A DNA stretch of 7,100 nucleotides. Source: Bacteroidia bacterium (GTDB taxonomy: Bacteria > Bacteroidota > Bacteroidia > Bacteroidales > UBA12481). The position numbers and the translations under genes are program-made. Under the pieces are notes generated by a model that saw only the letters and a list, made by a program, of their open reading frames with translations, made no database searches and was not told the DNA's origin. The stretch lies in contig JAPLDV010000272.1 in NCBI GenBank assembly GCA_026391235.1, forward strand, positions 1-7,100. The letters run 5' to 3'. Numbering within the stretch: the first letter of the stretch is position 1; each line of letters starts with the position of its first letter. This document shows, piece by piece, positions 1-6,032 of this stretch.

Positions 1-123
1 CTCGATGTGGATGATTTGGGCAATAAGCTCAAAAGAGTCAATGAATTAGTGAAGATATGCAAAAAGAAGCTGCACACGGCAGAGAAGGAGGTTGAAAAGA
101 TCCTGAGCGAAATGGAGCCCTGA
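1..123 (+). CDS. xseB: Exodeoxyribonuclease VII small subunit, C-terminal part (5' end outside window)
   Basis: The open frame from base 1 gives 40 residues ending at TGA (121-123). The residues follow the pattern of the XseB C-terminal half: a short L-x-V-D-D-L segment, then a long charged helix with the (V/I)KxCKKKLxxAExxVxxIL signature. In the family, this small helical protein (about 65-80 residues) binds the large subunit XseA to form exonuclease VII, a cytoplasmic enzyme that degrades single-stranded DNA to oligonucleotides in repair. The N-terminal half and the start lie upstream of the window; xseA is often adjacent but cannot be seen here. No clear intrinsic terminator follows; only a weak A/T-rich inverted repeat is present near 129-145. 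Assignment rests on the motif pattern of a short fragment, so it is good but not certain. Confidence 0.85.
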   Translation, partial: LDVDDLGNKLKRVNELVKICKKKLHTAEKEVEKILSEMEP

Positions 124-166
124 TGAGTCTTAATTTTTGTTAAAGCGGTTGTATGAATTCAAATTG

Positions 167-199
167 TTGTTTTCGATTACCGAGACTTTTCTATCTTTA
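167..199 (+). promoter_or_regulatory. Probable Bacteroidota-type promoter for the TPR gene
   Basis: TATCTTTA at 192-199 matches the Bacteroidota -7 element TAnnTTTG at all but the last base. A TTG at 167-169 lies 22 bases upstream, within the range seen for the -33 element. Transcription would start near 204-206 and leave a leader of about 45 bases before the ATG at 251. Seen by eye; the missing final G lowers confidence. Confidence 0.4.
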
Positions 200-250
200 C
201 CGGCTGAAAAAAACACTAACTGACTAATAAACTGATTAATAAATGGATTT

Positions 251-1225
251 ATGATGAAAGGAATGAAATTGATCCGCGTTGCGCTATTTGGCATTTTCTG
301 TTTCGGTTCGATTCAGATGATGCAGGCCCAGGATGTTAATGAAGCTGTGACCGCTTATAATACCGCATTGCAGGTAATGACAACTGATCCTGCAGCTGCA
401 GTAAAATCGCTGGAATCCTGTATTGAGATTTGTAAGAAAATCGGGGCTCCTGCTGATTCAGTTAAAACCGCAGCACGCGCAAAATTCGCAGAAACCTATT
501 ACAATTTGGCAATAAACCAGGCTAAGGAAAAAAATCTAGACGGAGCCATTGTCAATTTCAAAGAAGCCTTAAAGTTTGCCGGCGAAACGAATAATACCGA
601 GGTAATAAAAAGGACCACACCGGCGTTGGTCAGGATTTATGCCATGCAGGCAAACTCCTACTTGACACAGAAAGACGCCGTTAAAGCTCAGGAAACCTTA
701 AATCTGGCATTACAGGTGGATACATTGAATGTAACCGTTTGGCTGGTACAAATGAAAATTTTTCAGGATGCCGACAATGCTGCCGGAGTTGAATCAGCCA
801 TCCAGAAATGCATGACCATCAGCAAAAACCCTAACGAAACCAGGCAAGCACAACAGTCGGGAGTTAAGTATTTCCTGACAAAGGGTTCAAAGGCAGTTAT
901 CGCAAATAAATTCGATGAGGGTGCAACCAACCTCGAAAAAGCATTGTCATATGATGAGACCAATAAAGATGTTCTGGCCTATCTGGCAAAAGCATATAAT
1001 GGACTTTCGCAATGGGACAAAGCCATAGAAGCTGCCAATAAAGGCATTGCCATTGAAGAAGACGTTCCCGAGAAAGAAGCTAAATTCTGGTTTGAAGTTG
1101 GTTTGGCATACAAAGGTAAAGGTGATAAAACCAATGCCTGTGCATCTTTCAAGAAAGCCATGGTTGGCCAGTATTTGGAAAATGCCAAATATGAAATCGA
1201 TGTTGATCTTAAATGCGGTAAATAA
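251..1225 (+). CDS. Secreted tetratricopeptide-repeat protein
   Basis: 324 residues. The N-terminus has a signal peptide: positive residues (K3, K6, R9), a hydrophobic stretch at 7-21, and a likely cleavage after Q-A-Q (residue 27). The rest is almost wholly alpha-helical with TPR-like helix pairs at roughly 77-110, 124-157, 205-237, 238-272 and 275-305. These show the usual small/aromatic spacing, for example A-x-A-Y-x-x-L-x-x-W-x-x-A-I in the fourth. TPRs form superhelical protein-binding scaffolds, so a periplasmic adaptor or assembly role is reasonable, but no partner or enzyme domain is visible. The first ATG is at 251, with in-frame alternatives at 254 and 263; MKLIRV from 263 would also make a normal signal peptide, and no Shine-Dalgarno site decides between them. 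It follows xseB in the same direction after 127 bases, probably has its own promoter, and is closed by a terminator at 1250, so it looks monocistronic. The specific function is unknown. Confidence 0.9.
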   Translation: MMKGMKLIRVALFGIFCFGSIQMMQAQDVNEAVTAYNTALQVMTTDPAAAVKSLESCIEICKKIGAPADSVKTAARAKFAETYYNLAINQAKEKNLDGAIVNFKEALKFAGETNNTEVIKRTTPALVRIYAMQANSYLTQKDAVKAQETLNLALQVDTLNVTVWLVQMKIFQDADNAAGVESAIQKCMTISKNPNETRQAQQSGVKYFLTKGSKAVIANKFDEGATNLEKALSYDETNKDVLAYLAKAYNGLSQWDKAIEAANKGIAIEEDVPEKEAKFWFEVGLAYKGKGDKTNACASFKKAMVGQYLENAKYEIDVDLKCGK

Positions 1226-1249
1226 TCAGGCGCACTTTTAAAATATAAG

Positions 1250-1281
1250 CATCCGGGATCAAAAGTCCCGGATGTTTGTTT
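1250..1281 (+). terminator. Intrinsic terminator after the TPR gene
   Basis: A perfect 9-bp GC-rich stem, CATCCGGGA (1250-1258) with TCCCGGATG (1266-1274), encloses a 7-base loop and is followed directly by the T-rich tract TTTGTTT (1275-1281). It starts 24 bases after the TPR stop codon. It should end the TPR transcript before the esterase gene at 1319. Confidence 0.85.
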
Positions 1282-1318
1282 GTACATTACTCTTCTTAAA
1301 GAAATCAACTTCGGAATA

Positions 1319-2683
1319 GTGAAAAAACTGATATCCATTGTTATAGCCTTTCTGTTAGGTGCAACAGGTCTCGATGCCCAGATAGTAAAAATCGCCTGTG
1401 TAGGCAATTCTATCACATATGGTTCAGGTATTGGTAATCGGGACAAGATGTCGTATCCTGCACAATTGCAAGCCTGGCTCGGCTCAAAATATCAGGTAAG
1501 GAATTTTGGTGTGTCAGGCTCCACCATGCTGCGGAAGGGTGACAAGCCCTATTGGGATGAGCCTGAATACAAAGAAGTCATGAGTTTCAAGCCGGATATT
1601 GTCATTATTAAGCTTGGTACCAATGATTCAAAACCTCAGAACTGGCAATATTCCGGAGAATTTGAGAAAGATTATACAGATATGGCTCTGGCGTTCAAAG
1701 CCATTGATTCAAAACCGCGGGTTTTGCTTGCGCTGCCAGTTCCGGTATTTGTGGCAGAAAAATGGGGTATCCGTGATTCTATTGTGAGGGACCAAATCAT
1801 TCCAATAATCAAGAACATTTCAAGAGCCACCCGATGCCAATACATTGATCTTTATACTCCTTTGCTGCCATATAAATATGCTTTTCCTGATGATGTCCAC
1901 CCCAACTCAATCGGAGCCTCGGTAATCGTTGAGCAGATTTACAGGTCCTTATTTTATCGCGACAAGATGCACAGCTCCGGTTACCTCAATACCGCAGTCC
2001 TGCCTGCCCCAGGGGCCGAATGCCGTGGAGCGATGGCAGGGTGGGGCGACGGCAACGACTGGTATTCGCAGTTCGAAGCAATCAACAAGATAGGCCAGGA
2101 CCGTAAAGTCGATCTGGTACTGCTCGGCAACTCGATCACCCAGGGCTGGGGCGGTGAAGGCCGCTCAGTCTGGTCAGCGGTCCCCGGATTGTGGGATTCA
2201 CTTTTCAAGCCGCTGAATGCCGCAAACTTCGGCATTTCAGGCGACAGGACCCAGCATATTTTATGGCGGATTCAGAATGGCAATTTTGATAAAGTCAAAC
2301 CCCAGGTTATCGCGCTTGAAATAGGTGTTAATAATTTCGCCGATAACAGCGAAAAGGAGATTGCCGGTGGAATCCAAGCCATCATTCGTGCCCTGCAAAA
2401 AAAGGTGCCTGCCGTTAAAATCATTTTGTTCGGCCCATTGCCGACGGGCAATGACAATAACGATCTCAACCGCATGAAATACAAGCTTATACATCAAATC
2501 ATCGCTGGTTTGAACAACGGTAAAAACGTATTTTATGAAAATTTGGATAAACATTTCATCGATCCGGATGGCACGTTGGTTGCAGGACTCCTGGCACCGG
2601 ATGGCATACATCTTACGGCGGCGGGGTACCGGGTATGGGCGAATATATTAGTGCCGGAGGCAAAGAAGCTTATGAAAAATTAA
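1319..2683 (+). CDS. Secreted protein with two tandem SGNH/GDSL hydrolase (esterase) domains
   Basis: 454 residues from a GTG start. Signal peptide is MKKL plus a hydrophobic stretch, ending D-A-Q at residue 21. Domain 1 (about 22-215) has every SGNH block: V-G-N-S31-I-T, N-F-G64-V-S-G, G-T-N102-D and D191-x-x-H194. Domain 2 (about 245-454) repeats the set: L-G-N-S272-I-T, N-F-G305-I-S-G-D, G-V-N338-N and D428-x-x-H431. Its H-x-L-W-R-x-x-N-G stretch resembles the platelet-activating-factor acetylhydrolase-like branch. Ser and Asp-His form the catalytic triad; Gly and Asn form the oxyanion hole. Both domains therefore look active. SGNH proteins remove acyl, often acetyl, groups; in Bacteroidota exported ones commonly deacetylate glycans, but the substrate here is not shown. 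The frame opens at TTG 1280, but 1280-1318 begins inside the terminator tail and encodes no signal-like start, so GTG 1319 is preferred. No good promoter or ribosome binding site is visible in the short gap after the terminator. Confidence 0.9.
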   Translation: MKKLISIVIAFLLGATGLDAQIVKIACVGNSITYGSGIGNRDKMSYPAQLQAWLGSKYQVRNFGVSGSTMLRKGDKPYWDEPEYKEVMSFKPDIVIIKLGTNDSKPQNWQYSGEFEKDYTDMALAFKAIDSKPRVLLALPVPVFVAEKWGIRDSIVRDQIIPIIKNISRATRCQYIDLYTPLLPYKYAFPDDVHPNSIGASVIVEQIYRSLFYRDKMHSSGYLNTAVLPAPGAECRGAMAGWGDGNDWYSQFEAINKIGQDRKVDLVLLGNSITQGWGGEGRSVWSAVPGLWDSLFKPLNAANFGISGDRTQHILWRIQNGNFDKVKPQVIALEIGVNNFADNSEKEIAGGIQAIIRALQKKVPAVKIILFGPLPTGNDNNDLNRMKYKLIHQIIAGLNNGKNVFYENLDKHFIDPDGTLVAGLLAPDGIHLTAAGYRVWANILVPEAKKLMKN

Positions 2684-2698
2684 GTGTAGCGGCGATAG

Positions 2699-2750
2699 GT
2701 CCCCGCCTTCGCGGGGATGACAGAAAAGGGTCGCTTCCGCGGGGATGACA
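2699..2750. repeat. Small hairpin repeat (one and a half copies) after the esterase gene
   Basis: CCCCGC (2701-2706) pairs with GCGGGG (2711-2716) around a CTTC loop; an outer T-A pair extends the stem. GCGGGGATGACA (2711-2722) recurs as GCGGGGATGACA at 2739-2750, with a degenerate left side (TCGCTTCC, 2731-2738). The form resembles the short intergenic palindromes with a CGCGGGGATGAC-like core that occur in many copies in bacterial genomes. It has no T-tract, so it is not a classical terminator. Whether it recurs elsewhere in this genome cannot be seen here. Confidence 0.55.
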
Positions 2751-2797
2751 AGTGCTTCGGGTTTGGATTTTGGGTTTTGAGATTTGTTATTTACTCC

Positions 2798-3376
2798 ATG
2801 TATATGAAAATCAGGTTATTTCTATTGAGCTGCCTCCTGCTGGTGACCTTGCTGGCAGAGGCTCAGGAAGTTAAAAGTCAGGTTGTAAAACCTGTTCAGT
2901 TTTATATTGGTATCCAGCCGGGTTTCAGGCCCGGACCGTTTATGGAAGAGGTGAATCAGTATCCATGGGATATCAACATTATCCCGATCACTTTTGAATT
3001 TGCAGTCAACCGTCACTTGGCTCTCAGGATCCATCCGATATGGGACATTGAGTTAAGGCCGTACCCTTACCATAGGGTTTCAGCTGCTATCGGAGTCGAA
3101 ATAGCAGCACCCATTTATCTCTCCCTGAAAAACACCGAAGAAGGGCACCGTGGATTCTATCTCGCTCCAGTCATCACTCCGGGCTATAACAAGCTAAATG
3201 ATTACAATCTGTTCAGAGTTTGCGGTGAACTCGGATTTTCACTCCTTTTCGCGTACAGATGGAGCTTCAGCATTGCCGCTCAATCCGGGGTTGAGTTTCA
3301 GAAATATCCTGATGATCAATTCATCCGGCGTGTGTCTTACACGATACCGGTGATTGCACTGGGTATCTGGCTATAG
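2798..3376 (+). CDS. Small exported protein, probable outer-membrane beta-barrel; function unknown
   Basis: 192 residues from ATG 2798 (MYMKIRLF); ATG 2804 (MKIRLF) is equally likely, giving 190. The open frame extends back to 2717, but that stretch is the hairpin repeat read as protein, so an upstream start is unlikely. A strong signal peptide (KIRLFLLSCLLLVTLLAEAQ) ends in Ala-Gln. The mature part has alternating hydrophobic/polar strands rich in aromatic and glycine residues, for example QFYIGIQPGF, LALRIHPIWDIEL, RVSAAIGVEI, FYLAPVITPGY, FSLLFAYRWSFSIAAQSGVEF and YTIPVIALGIWL. This fits a small barrel of about eight strands ending in a hydrophobic C-terminal strand. No family was recognised with confidence. 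A cysteine in the signal region (LLSC) raises a weak lipoprotein alternative, but the A-E-A-Q site fits better. Its TAG stop abuts that of the convergent TonB receptor gene. Confidence 0.75.
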   Translation: MYMKIRLFLLSCLLLVTLLAEAQEVKSQVVKPVQFYIGIQPGFRPGPFMEEVNQYPWDINIIPITFEFAVNRHLALRIHPIWDIELRPYPYHRVSAAIGVEIAAPIYLSLKNTEEGHRGFYLAPVITPGYNKLNDYNLFRVCGELGFSLLFAYRWSFSIAAQSGVEFQKYPDDQFIRRVSYTIPVIALGIWL

Positions 3377-5737
3377 ACTTACCCTGAGGCCTCCCATAAA
3401 ATTGATACCCGCCTGGGGGAAATAACCATCCATTTTATTCCTCTGTCCCTCTGAGTAATAACTGTAAATCCAGGCATTAGTTTCGTACTGGTGATTCAAT
3501 ATATTATTGACCTGAAAAAACAGTACAATCTCGTTGATTTTTGGTGGCCTGATGGTCCAGCTCATGGATATATTATTGATCCAGTATGGGTCCAGCGACC
3601 GGGTAATATCAGAGGTGTTATTAATATATTGACGCCCGACATACCGGCTATCCAACATCAAACGCAAATCATTAACTATCAACCAGGTTAACCGGCCTCC
3701 GGAAATAATATCCGGCGAAAAGGCAAGATCTGTCATCCCAAGGTTCTGGATTCTTTGGGCTCCTGTATCCCAATCATCAATGTATTCGGTAAAATTTCGG
3801 ATTTTGTTCCTGCTGAGAGTCAGGTTAAATTCGAACTGCAAAGATTTACCAGGATTGATGCGGATGGCTGATTCAACCCCGGATCGAAAGCTTGATGGGA
3901 TGTTGACCATTATCGGCGCACCAACATTATTTATCTGGCCGGTGAGGATAAGCTGATCGGTATAATCCATCCAATAAAGCGTAAGGCTTGCATTCACAGG
4001 GTTAATATCCGCCTGATATCCGATCTCCAGGTCCCTCAGAATTTCCGGCCTGATCTCCTGGTTAGCAGGAGCATCTGTAAAATTGCTCCGCGTTGGTTCG
4101 CGATGGGCAATTGAATAGCTTACATATGATTTGTGATGATCCGAAATTTCGTAAGTCAGACCAACTTTTGGATTCAGAAAGTGATAGCGGTGGTTTTGAG
4201 AGATATTGCTTAAGTTGTCGTCGGTACCGGTTATCCTGTAATTGATCAGGCGATACTGCATATCTGCATATAATCCGGCTTTACCCAGAAACTGGTAATT
4301 AATCTTGAAAAATTGATTTGCCTCGTTTTTAATACCCCGGCTGAGATAATATTCATGATCCGTACCAGCATCGGAAGCATATTTCGCCCATATCACCCGG
4401 CCATAGTGGTCGCCGGTATATTGGTTAATGCCGCCACCAGCGGTCAGGGATAATGTTTTTGCACGGTAACTCACACAATAAACAGTGCCGTAGAAATGAT
4501 TATTGAGCCATTTCCGGCGAACCAGGTCGCTTTCGGTAACCGTATCGCCACCAAGAATTGCAGGATTGATCAGGTAATCCGCCAAAGTTTCTCCCTCACG
4601 ATATTGCTCATAATAACCTAAGCCCCCGGTATAATGAAGGGCCAGCGAAAAATCCAGCTTCCGGCTAAGCTGGCCAGACCAGTGGATCTGCGCATTATCT
4701 TGCTGATAATCATCCACTTCGTCTTTATAGGTATACGGATTAAAAGTTCTGTTGGTTTGAAGTTTTTCCGAAGGAACACCTCCCCAGGCCTGATAGGTAC
4801 GTTCATGACCGGTAAAGAAGGTTGCCTTAATGATGTTTTTTTTCGAGAAATATCCACCGGAAACATAAGCAGAACCCAGATCGGTAAAGGCACGATCGAT
4901 AAAACCATCCGAATGAATTTTTGACAGACGCACATCCATGCTGAAATGATCGTGGATTAATCCGGTTCCGCCAGTCAGGTTGGTTTTCCAGGTGTTGAAA
5001 GATCCGGCCGTGGAATTAAACTCCATATTGGGGTGCGGATTCAGCGCGTTAGTTTGCAAATTGATGTTAGCACCGAAAGCAGCAGCTCCCTGGGTGGAAG
5101 AGCCAACACCTCTTTGTATCTGAATGTTATCGATGGATGAAACAATATCCGGGATATCCACCCAATAAACTTCATGGGATTCGCTGTCATTGAATGGCAC
5201 ACCATTGATTGTCACGTTAATACGCGAAGGATCGGTTCCCCTGATCCTGAGAGCTGAATATCCAACACCGGCACCGGCATCCGAAGTTGCCACCACTGAT
5301 GGTGTATTGAGAAGCAAATAAGGGATGTCGCGGGTCTGGTTATCGGTTCGAATATCCTCACAGCTTAGATCGGTAAAGGTGACGGGGTCCTTCTGTCCGG
5401 CCCGGATTCCGCGGATAATCACCTCATCGCCCATAACCTCTGATGGCACCAGTTTGATGCGGATTTTTGCCGGGGCGGCCAGATCAAGCCGGTATTCCAG
5501 CTTATGATAGCCCACAAATGAGAAAAATAGCGTGTATTTTCCAGGTGGCAGGTTTTTAAGCAGGAAAGTCCCGTCATGCTTAGTCATCTCACCCAGAAAG
5601 GTTTGATCAACCACCACATTTGCCCCAGCGAGGGGCTGATCCTGTTCGTCAGTAACTGTCCCGGTAATCGTTAGCTGCGCAAAAGCTGCCAGAACAACGA
5701 AGCAGGATGCTGACATAAGCGCAATCCTTTTAATCAT
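3371..5737 (-). CDS. TonB-dependent outer-membrane receptor under TPP riboswitch control, probable thiamine or thiamine-precursor importer
   Basis: 788 residues from ATG 5737. The frame extends to a TTG at 5749, but ATG gives a clean signal peptide (MIKRIALM, hydrophobic core, A-F-A-Q at 18-21). Domain order: carboxypeptidase-regulatory-like beta-sandwich at about 22-100 (TGTVTDEQDQPLAGANV, DGTFLLKNLPPGKY); TonB-box-like DEVIIRG at 104-110; plug at about 118-230 with L-R-I-R-G-T-D, I-N-G-V-P-F-N-D and Q-R-G-V-G-S-S; 22-stranded-type barrel to the C-terminus (GGLRVSL). Length is normal for the family. Such receptors use TonB-ExbBD energy to bring scarce ligands across the outer membrane. The ligand is inferred from the TPP riboswitch directly upstream: Bacteroidota are known to have TPP-controlled TonB receptors for thiamine, usually with the permease PnuT. 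No pnuT, SusD partner or thi gene is adjacent, and the convergent gene prevents an operon downstream, so it appears to be transcribed alone. The receptor class is near certain; the substrate is inferred. Confidence 0.93.
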   Translation of the reverse strand: MIKRIALMSASCFVVLAAFAQLTITGTVTDEQDQPLAGANVVVDQTFLGEMTKHDGTFLLKNLPPGKYTLFFSFVGYHKLEYRLDLAAPAKIRIKLVPSEVMGDEVIIRGIRAGQKDPVTFTDLSCEDIRTDNQTRDIPYLLLNTPSVVATSDAGAGVGYSALRIRGTDPSRINVTINGVPFNDSESHEVYWVDIPDIVSSIDNIQIQRGVGSSTQGAAAFGANINLQTNALNPHPNMEFNSTAGSFNTWKTNLTGGTGLIHDHFSMDVRLSKIHSDGFIDRAFTDLGSAYVSGGYFSKKNIIKATFFTGHERTYQAWGGVPSEKLQTNRTFNPYTYKDEVDDYQQDNAQIHWSGQLSRKLDFSLALHYTGGLGYYEQYREGETLADYLINPAILGGDTVTESDLVRRKWLNNHFYGTVYCVSYRAKTLSLTAGGGINQYTGDHYGRVIWAKYASDAGTDHEYYLSRGIKNEANQFFKINYQFLGKAGLYADMQYRLINYRITGTDDNLSNISQNHRYHFLNPKVGLTYEISDHHKSYVSYSIAHREPTRSNFTDAPANQEIRPEILRDLEIGYQADINPVNASLTLYWMDYTDQLILTGQINNVGAPIMVNIPSSFRSGVESAIRINPGKSLQFEFNLTLSRNKIRNFTEYIDDWDTGAQRIQNLGMTDLAFSPDIISGGRLTWLIVNDLRLMLDSRYVGRQYINNTSDITRSLDPYWINNISMSWTIRPPKINEIVLFFQVNNILNHQYETNAWIYSYYSEGQRNKMDGYFPQAGINFMGGLRVSL

Positions 5738-5762
5738 CGTTTTTAACAATTATAGCCAGGCC

Positions 5763-5862
5763 ATGTGTCCTCGTGGCCACTCTCCCTTCGCCGGCATTAT
5801 CCGGATCAGGTGCTAAGGGTATGATCTCAGCCCGTAATTTTAAGGCACCCCTAGAGGACATG
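5763..5862 (-). promoter_or_regulatory. TPP (thiamine pyrophosphate) riboswitch, THI element
   Basis: Read on the minus strand, all conserved TPP-aptamer blocks appear in order: GGGGTGCC (5851-5844), CTGAGA (5830-5825, pyrimidine-binding arm), ACCCTT (5820-5815), ACCTGATC (5811-5804), then GGATAATGCCGGCGAAGGGA (5802-5783, diphosphate-sensing arm). P1 closes with TGTCCTC (5860-5854) against GAGGACA (5772-5766). The receptor ATG lies 28 bases after the P1 3' strand. No hairpin with a U-tract lies in between, so control is more likely at translation initiation than by an intrinsic terminator. A competing helix is possible: GGCCA (5778-5774) with TGGCC (5763-5759) would hold the P1 3' strand in its loop. 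In the family, TPP binding lowers expression. Confidence 0.97.
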
Positions 5863-5870
5863 CAAATATA
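5863..5870 (-). promoter_or_regulatory. Probable -7 promoter box for the riboswitch/TonB receptor transcript
   Basis: The minus strand reads TATATTTG, an exact match to TAnnTTTG, ending directly before the riboswitch. A start about five bases downstream (near 5858) would place the first nucleotides in the P1 5' strand, so the leader is essentially just the aptamer. No TTG is seen at the expected -33 position, which is T/C/A-rich. Confidence 0.55.
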
Positions 5871-5928
5871 AATAAAACATGATGTAGAGAGAGATAATTA
5901 TCTGTCTCTTATGTAACCGGTCTTTAAG

Positions 5929-6032
5929 AACCCACCCCAACCCCTCCCTGAAAAAGGGAGGGGCTCCTCTCTGAGGGAAATCCGGAGCTCATTCCCCCTC
6001 CCTTTTTCAGGGAGGGGGCCAGGGGGTGGGTA
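5929..6032. repeat. Composite palindromic C/G-rich element: two inverted hairpin copies
   Basis: The left arm (about 5929-5963) and the right arm (about 5994-6032) are imperfect inverted copies sharing ACCCACCCC followed by a C-rich hairpin. The left hairpin is CCCCTCCCT (5941-5949) with AGGGAGGGG (5955-5963) around GAAAA. The right hairpin is CCCCCTCCCT (5994-6003) with AGGGAGGGGG (6009-6018), the same loop on the minus strand. The 30-base spacer holds a further small pairing, GCTCC (5963-5967) with GGAGC (5984-5988). Each arm has a G-quadruplex motif, on opposite strands. The composition contrasts strongly with its surroundings, and the layout resembles interspersed palindromes found between Bacteroidota genes. 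The right arm lies in the last codons of the thioredoxin gene. The element could end or stabilise the thioredoxin transcript, though no U-tract follows. The gap 5871-5928 beside it shows nothing else recognisable. Confidence 0.85.

Noticed and set aside
979..1446. Minus-strand open frame of 155 codons opposite the TPR and esterase genes
   Set aside because: It crosses the intrinsic terminator and lies antisense to two well-supported genes; its translation shows no recognisable domain or signal peptide.
2261..2611. Minus-strand open frame of 116 codons inside the esterase gene
   Set aside because: It is antisense to the conserved SGNH domain 2 and has no family features; a shadow frame.
2699..2722. 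Intrinsic terminator for the esterase gene
   Set aside because: The hairpin is stable but no T-tract follows on either strand, and the partial second copy points to a repeat instead.
4618..4935. Open frames of about 100 codons on both strands within the TonB receptor gene
   Set aside because: Both are fully contained in the receptor barrel region and encode low-complexity basic/hydrophobic peptides without recognisable domains.
5738..5749. TTG at 5749 as start of the TonB receptor
   Set aside because: It adds only MLKT before a perfectly good ATG and signal peptide at 5737 and has no ribosome binding site.
5929..6032. CRISPR array
   Set aside because: There are only two copies, in inverted rather than direct orientation, without regular spacers or cas genes.
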